64,000 nucleotides of DNA from HIMB11 sp965657135 (GTDB lineage: Bacteria; Pseudomonadota; Alphaproteobacteria; Rhodobacterales; Rhodobacteraceae), in contig CBFHNF010000015.1 in the NCBI GenBank assembly GCA_965657135.1, positions 1 to 64,000 of the forward strand, written 5' to 3'. Position 1 is the first letter of the stretch, and each line of letters starts with the position of its first letter. Under the pieces are notes generated by a model. That model was not told where the DNA came from, did not search any database, and was given only the letters and a program-made list of their open reading frames with translations. Positions 42,374 through 49,650 of the stretch are shown in pieces. A program made the translations under genes and the position numbers.

Positions 42374-43687
42374 ATGAAACTTGGATTGACACAACGCGTC
42401 GACAGCATGTTTTCAGGGTTATTCCCCGAACGACGGGTGTTCCTGAAATCAGATGACGACACCCGTTTCATCCGTTTGCGTCCATCCGCGCAAGCAGGTG
42501 TTTTTTGTAGCATCGCGCTGGTTATTGCCTGGTCGATCATTGCAACCGCAATATTGTTAATCGACAGTATTGGTGCCGGTAACTTTCGGGAACAGGCCAT
42601 CCGCGATCAGGAAACCTATCAACAACGTTTGCAAATCATGGCCGCAGAACGCGATGCAAGTGTTCAAACGGCAACCAACGTCATGCAGAGCTACGAACAG
42701 GCCCTTGCTGAGATCGCCAAGATGCAAGAGCGATTGCTGTCCCAAGAGGTTGATCGCCTTGAACTTGCATCAGGTGTAGACGTTTTACAAAACAATCTGA
42801 ATGAGGCATTGGTCGAACGCACAAGTCTTACTAGCGCGTTAGAACGTGCGCAAAGCGATGATGGCGAAACAACCGCCGCAATCCCTGCAACAAAAATGGA
42901 TACTGCCGATAAGGCAACTATTGAATACCTAACCTCAGCGCTGCGTGAAACCGCGCAACAACGTGACAGTGTTGTCAAAGATGCACAAAGCGCGTTGGAT
43001 CAGGCCGAAGAGTTGCGCATTGAAATGCGACTAATCGAAGAACGCAACGAATTGATTTTCCGTCAAATCGAAGAGGCAATGAACGTATCCATCGGACCGC
43101 TAGACAAAATGTTCCGTGCATCTGGTCAGGATCCAGAACGCATTTTGTCGACAATTCGACAGGGGTATGCAGGCTATGGTGGCCCGCTAACCACACTATC
43201 CACCCGTGGATTGGCCCCCACTGAAAACGAGGCACGCGCGCTTGCCATTCTAAAGGAATTGGACGAGCTAAATTTGTATCGCTTAGCTGTTGAGAAATTA
43301 CCTTATTCGCATCCTGTTCAATCTGCACATCGCTTTACCTCAGGATTTGGTCAACGATGGGGACGCATGCATTATGGATCTGACTTTGCAGCTCCACATG
43401 GCACCCCGATCTACGCGACAGCGGATGGTGTTATCACCAAGGCAGGCTGGTCATCCGGCTATGGACGGCTGATCAAGATCGAACATGACTTTGGCATTGA
43501 AACGCGTTATGCACATCTTTCAAAAATTCGTGTGAAAGTTGGTCAAAAAGTATCGCGCGGCGAACGAATTGGTGATATGGGAAACACTGGACGTTCGACC
43601 GGAACGCACTTACATTATGAGATCCGTGTAAATGGTAATGCGGTTAACCCCATGAAATATCTGAAGGCTGGCAAAAATGTTTTCTAA
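42374..43687 (+). CDS. M23 family murein endopeptidase with N-terminal membrane span and coiled coil
   Basis: The 437-residue protein has one membrane span at about residues 41-63, then a long Gln/Glu-rich coiled coil (about 75-250). A C-terminal LytM domain follows with zinc ligands His333 and Asp337 ('HYGSDFAAPHG') and His414 ('GTHLHYEI'), plus catalytic His381 ('YAHLSKI'). The active site is complete, so it should cut peptidoglycan cross-links in the periplasm. GGGA lies six bases before ATG 42374. It overlaps the bactofilin gene by 11 bases; M23-bactofilin pairs are known to localise wall hydrolysis to sites of cell shape change. Confidence 0.92.
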   Translation: MKLGLTQRVDSMFSGLFPERRVFLKSDDDTRFIRLRPSAQAGVFCSIALVIAWSIIATAILLIDSIGAGNFREQAIRDQETYQQRLQIMAAERDASVQTATNVMQSYEQALAEIAKMQERLLSQEVDRLELASGVDVLQNNLNEALVERTSLTSALERAQSDDGETTAAIPATKMDTADKATIEYLTSALRETAQQRDSVVKDAQSALDQAEELRIEMRLIEERNELIFRQIEEAMNVSIGPLDKMFRASGQDPERILSTIRQGYAGYGGPLTTLSTRGLAPTENEARALAILKELDELNLYRLAVEKLPYSHPVQSAHRFTSGFGQRWGRMHYGSDFAAPHGTPIYATADGVITKAGWSSGYGRLIKIEHDFGIETRYAHLSKIRVKVGQKVSRGERIGDMGNTGRSTGTHLHYEIRVNGNAVNPMKYLKAGKNVF

Positions 43688-44144
43688 AAGCAAAATCAAC
43701 GATCCCGCAACGAAAGAAGATGCGGCAAAACCTGCGACCCCTGTCGCGTCACCAATGGCGCCTGCCCCCTCTGCGCCCAAAGCCAAGCCCCCGGCCTCTG
43801 TTTTGTCTCCAGACTTGCACGTAACGGGCAATATTAAAACAACTGGCGATATTCAGGTTGAAGGCACAGTTGAGGGCGACATTCGCGCCCACCTATTGAC
43901 GATTGGCGAAACCGCCACGATCAAAGGTGAAGTGATTGCAGATGACATCGTCATCAACGGCCGTATCATTGGTCGTGTGCGCGGACTGAAGGTACGCCTA
44001 ACGGCAACTGCACGCGTCGAGGGCGATATCATTCACAAAACAATCGCGATTGAATCAGGTGCGCATTTTGAGGGATCTGTCCAACGCCAAGACGATCCGC
44101 TATCCAGTGGCTCAAAAACGCCAGTAGCTCCAGCGGCAAAATAA
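43677..44144 (+). CDS. Bactofilin (polymer-forming cytoskeletal protein)
   Basis: The 155-residue protein has the bactofilin beta-helix ('VTGNIKTTGDIQVEGTVEGD', 'IKGEVIADDIVINGRIIGRV') at about residues 48-130. It is flanked by a Pro/Ala-rich N-terminal tail and a short disordered C-terminus. It self-assembles into filaments at the inner membrane. Coupling to the M23 peptidase upstream suggests that the filament positions that enzyme, as in stalk and cell-shape systems. Confidence 0.92.
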   Translation: MFSKSKINDPATKEDAAKPATPVASPMAPAPSAPKAKPPASVLSPDLHVTGNIKTTGDIQVEGTVEGDIRAHLLTIGETATIKGEVIADDIVINGRIIGRVRGLKVRLTATARVEGDIIHKTIAIESGAHFEGSVQRQDDPLSSGSKTPVAPAAK

Positions 44145-44161
44145 AGAAGCTTTGATACAGC

Positions 44162-44190
44162 AAAAGACCCGCTTGTTCTGCGGGTCTTTT
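44162..44190. terminator. Bidirectional terminator between bactofilin and thioesterase genes
   Basis: AAAAGACCCGC and GCGGGTCTTTT form a perfect 11-base stem with a 7-base loop, with A-run and T-run on opposite sides. It serves both converging genes. Confidence 0.88.
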
Positions 44191-44608
44191 ATTTTGGCGG
44201 AATCGAGTAAGTCAGCGATGCACGCGCAACGGGCTTATCAATGCCGTCGGAATAAATCATCGCATCCCCTACAACCAATACCCGCCCCAATTTGTGAATG
44301 CGGCAGATTGTATAAAGATCGCGCCCAGACTCGGGTTTGCGCATAAAGTCGATGGAACAATTGGTGGTAACGGCCAAGGCCTCTTTGCCTAAATGTGACA
44401 GGATCGCCGCATACATTCCGCAATCTGCCAATGCAAACATCGATGGGCCAGACACAGTCCCACCGGGGCGCAGATGCGCCTCTTTTACGGGCATGCGCAT
44501 CGTCAAATAATCCTCATGGACCTCATCAATAACGAAAGAACCGCGCACCTGTGGAAAGACCTCATCCAAATAGCCCTGCAATTGCGCGGCGTCAAAACGT
44601 AACGGCAT
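44189..44608 (-). CDS. PaaI-family hot-dog thioesterase
   Basis: The 139-residue protein has the hot-dog signature 'GGTVSGPSMFALADCGMYAA' and 'VTTNCSIDFMRKP'. It probably hydrolyses acyl- or aryl-CoA in the cytosol. GAGGA lies five bases before the ATG. An enoyl-CoA hydratase gene is divergent from it, so a shared CoA-ester pathway is possible. The substrate is unknown. Confidence 0.87.
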   Translation of the reverse strand: MPLRFDAAQLQGYLDEVFPQVRGSFVIDEVHEDYLTMRMPVKEAHLRPGGTVSGPSMFALADCGMYAAILSHLGKEALAVTTNCSIDFMRKPESGRDLYTICRIHKLGRVLVVGDAMIYSDGIDKPVARASLTYSIPPK

Positions 44609-44665
44609 ACTTTTCCTCTTCTCAACTTATCTATAAGGTTTTCGCAAATCACCGTGGAGGGCAAG

Positions 44666-45451
44666 ATGACAATTTTAGAACGTAACGACACAAATGGCGT
44701 CGCACATTTGAATATGAATGCGCCAGAGCGTTTAAATGCCCTTTCCGATGAAATGCTGGCAGCCCTTCAATCACAGTTCGATGCAATCAAAGACGATGCA
44801 TCCGTGCGCGCAGTCATCCTATCGGGATCAGGCAAGGCATTTTGCGCGGGCCACAACCTTAAGGAAATGACCGCAGGGCGTCAGGCCGAGGATGGTGGCA
44901 AGGCCTATTTCAAAGACCTGTTTGATCGCTGTGCCACGATGATGATGAGCATACAGAAACTGCCCCAGCCCGTGATCGCGCAAGTGCATGGTATTGCCAC
45001 AGCCGCAGGGTGCCAATTGGTGGCGACATGCGATATGGCCGTGGCGGCCGAAGGAACCAAATTTGGCGTGAATGGCGTAAATATTGGTTTATTTTGTTCA
45101 ACCCCGATGGTGGCACTGTCACGAAATATCCCACGCAAAAACGCGTTTGAAATGCTGACAACTGGCAAATTCATTGAAACTGACGAAGCCGCACGTTTGG
45201 GATTGATCAATCGTGCTGTGCCCCATGATCAGCTGGAAAGCGCGACACGTGAATTGGCCGACACAGTTGCAAGCAAGCTGACGGCAGCGGTGAAAATCGG
45301 CAAGCAGGCGTTTTATCAGCAAATGGAACTTAACCTGGCCGAAGCCTATGATTATGCGGGTGATGTCATGGTTCAAAACATGTTGTTCCGCGATACCGAG
45401 GAAGGCATCGCCGCGTTTTTGGACAAACGTCCACCCAATTGGGAACAATAA
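44666..45451 (+). CDS. Enoyl-CoA hydratase/isomerase family protein
   Basis: The 261-residue crotonase-fold protein has 'LNMNAPERLNALSDEM', 'VILSGSGKAFCAGHNLKEM' and 'QPVIAQVHGIATAAGCQLVA', the last forming the CoA oxyanion hole. GGAGG stands five bases before ATG 44666; a GTG four codons upstream is less likely. It is distinct from the CaiD copy at 20031. The pathway is unknown; short- or branched-chain acyl-CoA breakdown is a guess. Confidence 0.88.
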   Translation: MTILERNDTNGVAHLNMNAPERLNALSDEMLAALQSQFDAIKDDASVRAVILSGSGKAFCAGHNLKEMTAGRQAEDGGKAYFKDLFDRCATMMMSIQKLPQPVIAQVHGIATAAGCQLVATCDMAVAAEGTKFGVNGVNIGLFCSTPMVALSRNIPRKNAFEMLTTGKFIETDEAARLGLINRAVPHDQLESATRELADTVASKLTAAVKIGKQAFYQQMELNLAEAYDYAGDVMVQNMLFRDTEEGIAAFLDKRPPNWEQ

Positions 45452-45487
45452 ATTTCCAATCTTCTATTCCATGACCACGACATCGTG

Positions 45488-45518
45488 AAATGCGCAACCC
45501 AGGGAGTGCGCATTTTTT
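45488..45518 (+). terminator. Rho-independent terminator after the enoyl-CoA hydratase gene
   Basis: AAATGCGC and GCGCATTT pair around a 12-base loop and run into T6. Confidence 0.8.
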
Positions 45519-45545
45519 CCTTTCAATCCTGACAAAAATCACTAG

Positions 45546-46895
45546 ATGAGCGACATGGATAAAACACTTCATATCATCGGCGGCGGCATGGCCGGATCAG
45601 AGGCCGCATGGCAAGCCGCAAATATGGGCGTCAACGTGGTGATCCACGAGATGCGACCAAAAGTTGAAACATTTGCACACAGAACCGGATACTTGGGAGA
45701 AATGGTGTGTTCAAATTCGTTTCGTTCCGATGATCACGAACAAAACGCAGTTGGATTGTTGCATTGGGAAATGCACAAGGCAGGTGGCCTAATCATAACC
45801 CAAGCCTATGATCATCGTTTGCCTGCAGGAGGCGCATTGGCGGTAGATCGGGATGTTTTCGCCGCATCGGTAACGGAAAAACTAAATTCCCACCCGCTGA
45901 TAGAAATTAGTGGAGATGAGATCACAGATTTGCCCGCGGACGGACATTGGATCATCGCCACAGGTCCGTTGACCTCATCCGCGCTTGGGGCGGCAATTGC
46001 CGAAGAGACCAGCGCCGAAGCACTTGCGTTTTTTGATGCGATCGCACCCATCGTTTACACCGAAAGCATCAATATGAGCAAAGCGTGGAAACAATCCCGC
46101 TATGACAAGGGCGATACAGAAGAAGAGCGCACGGCATACATCAATTGCCCCATGAACAAAGATCAGTATGAAGCGTTTATTGACGCTCTGCTTGCCGCAG
46201 ATAAAACCGAATTTCACGAAGGCGAAACAGCGGGTTATTTCGACGGTTGCCTCCCGATTGAGGTCATGGCCGAACGGGGGCGCGAAACGTTACGCTTTGG
46301 ACCAATGAAACCCGTTGGTCTGACGAATCCGCACAGCGATGAAAAACCGTATGCAGTTGTGCAGCTGCGTCGTGATAACGCGCTTGGCACCCTGTACAAT
46401 ATTGTCGGATTTCAAACCAAAATGAAATACGGTGCTCAAACCGAAGTTTTCCGTAAAATCCCTGGACTAGAAGAGGCAAGTTTTGCCCGTTTAGGCGGTA
46501 TTCACCGTAATACATTTATCAACTCCCCCACCTTGCTGGATGATCAAATGCGATTGAAAAGCAGACCCAACATCCGTTTTGCTGGGCAGATCACCGGGGT
46601 TGAGGGTTATGTCGAAAGCGCAGCAATGGGATTGTTGGCCGGGCGTTATGCCGCCGCCGAAATTCTAGGGCGTGATATTGATCGTGTCCCTGCAGACAGC
46701 GCAATGGGCGCATTGGTACACCACATCACAGGTGGAGCAGAGGCAAAAACCTTTCAGCCCATGAATGTCAATTTTGGTCTATTTCATCCAGTCGATGGAT
46801 TGAAAGGCGGACGAAAAGGGCGAAAAGACAGGTACAAGGCCTATACCGACCGCGCCAAGGTGTGTTTTTCTGAGTGGTTGGAACAAATTTCCTAG
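45546..46895 (+). CDS. trmFO: Methylenetetrahydrofolate-tRNA-(uracil-5-)-methyltransferase TrmFO
   Basis: This 449-residue GidA-related flavoprotein has 'IIGGGMAGSEAAWQAANMGV', 'GEMVCSNSFRSDDHEQNAVG', 'FDGCLPIEVMAERGRETLRF' and 'QITGVEGYVESAAMGLLAGR'. It uses methylene-THF and FADH2 to make ribothymidine at tRNA position 54. Neither possible ATG (45546, 45555) has a good ribosome-binding site, so the start is uncertain by three codons. Confidence 0.95.
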   Translation: MSDMDKTLHIIGGGMAGSEAAWQAANMGVNVVIHEMRPKVETFAHRTGYLGEMVCSNSFRSDDHEQNAVGLLHWEMHKAGGLIITQAYDHRLPAGGALAVDRDVFAASVTEKLNSHPLIEISGDEITDLPADGHWIIATGPLTSSALGAAIAEETSAEALAFFDAIAPIVYTESINMSKAWKQSRYDKGDTEEERTAYINCPMNKDQYEAFIDALLAADKTEFHEGETAGYFDGCLPIEVMAERGRETLRFGPMKPVGLTNPHSDEKPYAVVQLRRDNALGTLYNIVGFQTKMKYGAQTEVFRKIPGLEEASFARLGGIHRNTFINSPTLLDDQMRLKSRPNIRFAGQITGVEGYVESAAMGLLAGRYAAAEILGRDIDRVPADSAMGALVHHITGGAEAKTFQPMNVNFGLFHPVDGLKGGRKGRKDRYKAYTDRAKVCFSEWLEQIS

Positions 46896-46928
46896 ACGGT
46901 TAAATCATTCTTTGTTTAACCTAATTGC

Positions 46929-47540
46929 ATGAGTACCAAATTTTTGAACCAGGCTTACGGCGTAAGCACATTGGACAGTCGCACCCTGTACACGCAGTGG
47001 TCGCAAACATATGATTCCGAAGTTCTAGAAAACGGATATGTCACCCCCCTACGTGTTGCAGACGCTTTGGACAGGCATGTTGCGGACAAGACTACCGACC
47101 TTTTGGATTATGGATGCGGAACAGGGCTTTCTGGACAAGCGCTGCAGAACGTTGGATTCACATCCATTGATGGCGTGGATGTGACGGCTGCAATGATTGA
47201 TTTAGCACGTGAAAAGGCGATTTATCGCAATCTTTCGGTGTTTTCGCCACAGGATGGGCCCAACATTTCACCCGGCGCCTATCGCGTAATTACCGCAATT
47301 GGTGTGATCGGTGCAGGTGCTGCGCCACTGACGGTGTTTGACACCATCATGGGATTGTTGCCAGTTGGGGGAAAGTTCGCCTTTTCCTTTAACGATCACA
47401 CCCTTGAGGATCCAGCGTATGAAGACAAAGTTTGGGACTATACCCGAACAGGACGCGCACAATTGGTATTTTGTGAATACGGCCCACACTTGCCGGGTAA
47501 AGACATGAACTCCAATGTATATATCATTGTAAAAAAATGA
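46929..47540 (+). CDS. Class I SAM-dependent methyltransferase
   Basis: The 203-residue protein has motif I 'DLLDYGCGTGLSGQALQNVG', 'IDGVDVTAAMIDLAREKAIY' and 'YRVITAIGVIGAGAAP', the methyltransf_11/25 pattern. The substrate is unknown. No clear ribosome-binding site precedes the ATG. It overlaps gluQ by ATGA, and trmFO lies just upstream, so a link to tRNA or small-molecule methylation is possible but not shown. Confidence 0.85.
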   Translation: MSTKFLNQAYGVSTLDSRTLYTQWSQTYDSEVLENGYVTPLRVADALDRHVADKTTDLLDYGCGTGLSGQALQNVGFTSIDGVDVTAAMIDLAREKAIYRNLSVFSPQDGPNISPGAYRVITAIGVIGAGAAPLTVFDTIMGLLPVGGKFAFSFNDHTLEDPAYEDKVWDYTRTGRAQLVFCEYGPHLPGKDMNSNVYIIVKK

Positions 47541-48397
47541 TATTTCGCACGCGATTTGCGCCATCCCCGACGGGTCCATTGCATATTGGCCATGCCTATT
47601 CTGCACTATTGGCACATGATGCAGCCCGCCAACATGGGGGTAAGTTTTTGTTGCGGATCGAAGATTTGGATCACACCCGCGCAAGGACAGAATGGGAAGA
47701 CTTAATCTATCAAGATTTAGATTGGCTTGGAATCCGCTGGGATCAAGACCCAATCAAACAAAGCCTGAGGAAAGATGCCTACCGCTCTGTTTTACAAGGT
47801 CTAAATCCCGATCTACCCACTTTTGCATGCGCATGTTCTAGGCGTGATATCCAAGAGGCGCTTGGCGCACCGCACCCGGATGAAGTAACATTTGGTCCCG
47901 ACGGTTTGGTCTATCCTGGAACCTGCCGGCACCGCCAATATGATGGCACATCGGGTAATATCCAAGAGCTAAATCTACGATTATCGCTGTCTTCTATTTC
48001 AGATGACACACTGAACATAACTCATTATGAATACGATAATATTTCGTTTGATGTAGGTTACGAAAATCACATACCTTTCAAAGACTTTGAAGCACACATT
48101 GGTGAGGTCGTGTTATGGCGTCAAGGCTATGCAGCATATCATCTGGCAAGTGTCATCGACGATGCACATCAAAACATTACCCATATCGTGCGCGGTCAGG
48201 ACCTGCTTGCGGCAACGCACATCCATGTCTTATTGCAAACCCTGCTAGGGATGCCCACACCCGCCTATCATCACCATCGTCTTATTACGGATAAAAATGG
48301 TAAAAGACTGGCAAAACGACACGACGCCAAAGCCATCCGCACATATAGGGAAGATGGGGCAACACCAGCAGATATCCGGAAAATGGTCGGACTTTAA
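47537..48397 (+). CDS. gluQ: Glutamyl-Q tRNA(Asp) synthetase
   Basis: This 286-residue protein is a GluRS catalytic domain without the anticodon-binding domain: 'RFAPSPTGPLHIGHAYSALL' (HIGH motif), 'GKFLLRIEDLDHTR' and the KMSKS-like 'GKRLAKRHDAKAIR'. Zinc-binding cysteines lie in 'FACACSRRDI' and 'YPGTCRHRQY'. It attaches glutamate to the queuosine of tRNA-Asp. It overlaps the methyltransferase upstream and converges on hisI with a 4-base overlap. Together with queA at 36590 it shows a working queuosine pathway. Confidence 0.94.
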   Translation: MIFRTRFAPSPTGPLHIGHAYSALLAHDAARQHGGKFLLRIEDLDHTRARTEWEDLIYQDLDWLGIRWDQDPIKQSLRKDAYRSVLQGLNPDLPTFACACSRRDIQEALGAPHPDEVTFGPDGLVYPGTCRHRQYDGTSGNIQELNLRLSLSSISDDTLNITHYEYDNISFDVGYENHIPFKDFEAHIGEVVLWRQGYAAYHLASVIDDAHQNITHIVRGQDLLAATHIHVLLQTLLGMPTPAYHHHRLITDKNGKRLAKRHDAKAIRTYREDGATPADIRKMVGL

Positions 48398-48756
48398 TCC
48401 AAGGGTTGGATCAATTCGACCACCTGTCCGTCATGCACTGCACGATAGAAACAGTGACGGCGGTTGGTGTGGCACGCAGCACCCGTTTGATTGACCAGCA
48501 CCAATAGTGCATCAGCATCACAATCATAGCGAAACTCAACCAATTCCTGCGTATGGCCGGATGTTTCCCCCTTAATCCAAAATGCCTGACGTGATCGTGA
48601 CCAATAGGTCACCCGACCTGTTTCAAGTGTTTTTGTCACTGCATCTTGGTTCATCCAGGCCATCATAAGGACCTCTTTTGTGGTATGATCCTGTGCAATT
48701 GCTGGAATTAGGCCCTCATCATTATAGACCAAGGTCGAAGGATCAAACTTCATCAT
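48394..48756 (-). CDS. hisI: Phosphoribosyl-AMP cyclohydrolase
   Basis: The 120-residue protein is a stand-alone HisI: 'GLIPAIAQDHTTKEVLMMAW', 'GRVTYWSRSRQAFWIKGETS' and the metal-binding 'DCDADALLVLVNQTGAACHT'. It performs the third step of histidine synthesis. It is not fused to HisE, as is usual in Alphaproteobacteria. AAGGA lies five bases before the first of two adjacent ATG codons. Confidence 0.95.
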   Translation of the reverse strand: MMKFDPSTLVYNDEGLIPAIAQDHTTKEVLMMAWMNQDAVTKTLETGRVTYWSRSRQAFWIKGETSGHTQELVEFRYDCDADALLVLVNQTGAACHTNRRHCFYRAVHDGQVVELIQPLD

Positions 48757-48822
48757 TAAATTCCTTTTGCAATCCTGAATTCATCGCCTATCTATAGAGC
48801 CAGAACGCAAAGAGGAACCCCC

Positions 48823-49281
48823 ATGTCAGGCGAGAGTGATCTTATCAATCTTTATTCCGAGCGGATTTTGGCGCTGGCCACAAACGTTCCGCATGTGGAT
48901 CGCCTTCAGAATCCAGATGCAAGCGCGCGCAAACGCTCGCCCCTATGTGGATCAACGGTTACGGTTGATATCGTGGTGGAGAATGACAAAATTGCGGCCT
49001 ATGCACAGGATGTAAAGGCCTGCGCATTGGGCCAAGCTGCGGCCGCAGTGGTTGGCCAGTCCATCATCGGGCGCACACAATCCGAGGTTCAGAGAGCGCG
49101 CGATGAACTAAATGCAATGCTGAAACAGGATGGGCCAACCCCCACGGCTCCGTTCCAAGACTTAGAAGTCCTTCTACCTGCAAAGGATTTCAAAAACCGA
49201 CACGCCTCAATCTTGCTTAGCTTAGATGCAACCCTTGCGGCGTTTGACGAAATGAACCAGTCACATTTTCAAACAAACTAA
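48823..49281 (+). CDS. NifU-like iron-sulfur cluster assembly scaffold protein
   Basis: This 152-residue protein has two of the three NifU/IscU cluster cysteines, in 'RSPLCGSTVTVDIVV' and 'DVKACALGQAAAAV'. The third position is Ser/His in 'NRHASILLSLDA'. The change may be normal for this alphaproteobacterial branch, but it means cluster binding differs from IscU. AGAGGA precedes the ATG. It is divergent from hisI and no suf or isc gene is near. Confidence 0.85.
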   Translation: MSGESDLINLYSERILALATNVPHVDRLQNPDASARKRSPLCGSTVTVDIVVENDKIAAYAQDVKACALGQAAAAVVGQSIIGRTQSEVQRARDELNAMLKQDGPTPTAPFQDLEVLLPAKDFKNRHASILLSLDATLAAFDEMNQSHFQTN

Positions 49282-49428
49282 TTCGTGAAAAAATATCCGC
49301 CGCACATGGGGACACATGGCGGCGGATTAGTAAGCGTTTGTCGCAATCCGAAAAGGGATAAGGCGATCCAGAAAGACATGAAGTCGGATAATACCAGGGA
49401 AAATGGTGCGCGACAAACGCCTAGGCAG

Positions 49429-49551
49429 TTACAGAAAACCAGGAAGGTGAAGCGAACCCACCAAAATCACGATCAGAGACGTTGCACCGATCAAATCCAG
49501 TGCAAAGGCACTGGGTGAGTTTTTCAAAATTGTTTTAAATTGAATTCGCAT
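49429..49551 (-). CDS. Small single-span inner-membrane protein behind a LexA-type box
   Basis: The 369 bases between the NifU-like gene and recG hold this 40-residue ORF, too short for most gene finders. It starts at ATG 49551, with AGGAG six bases upstream. A short basic N-terminus ('MRIQFKTILKNSPS') is followed by one hydrophobic span ('FALDLIGATSLIVILVGSL') and 'HLPGFL'. The good ribosome site, start and span argue that it is real; I also recall similar short proteins in Rhodobacterales. A GAAC-N7-GAAC box lies 57 bases upstream. An SOS-induced inhibitor like SidA of Caulobacter is a possibility. Function is unknown. Confidence 0.7.
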   Translation of the reverse strand: MRIQFKTILKNSPSAFALDLIGATSLIVILVGSLHLPGFL

Positions 49552-49577
49552 CATTCGCTCCTACCACTTGTTTCTGA

Positions 49578-49635
49578 TTTGTTCTCATTTTTAATCGAGT
49601 TTGTAAAGAACTTTATGAGAACATTTGAGAACAAA
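49578..49635. promoter_or_regulatory. LexA/SOS box and repeated TGAGAACA elements
   Basis: GAACTTTATGAGAAC at 49608-49622 fits the alphaproteobacterial LexA consensus GAAC-N7-GAAC (GTTC-N7-GTTC on the other strand). TGAGAACA is repeated at 49616 and 49626, and the inverted copy TTTGTTCTCA lies at 49578-49587. The set sits between the recG stop and the small membrane protein start, in the position of that gene's promoter. Confidence 0.55.
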
Positions 49636-49650
49636 TTGATGAACGGGAAC

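Noticed and set aside
49285..49518. 77-residue plus-strand open frame after the NifU-like gene
   Set aside because: It is antisense to the small membrane protein, has no ribosome site, and its composition looks non-coding.
49619..49632. Second GAAC pair as another LexA box
   Set aside because: The spacing is N6 rather than N7; only the pair at 49608-49622 fits the consensus.
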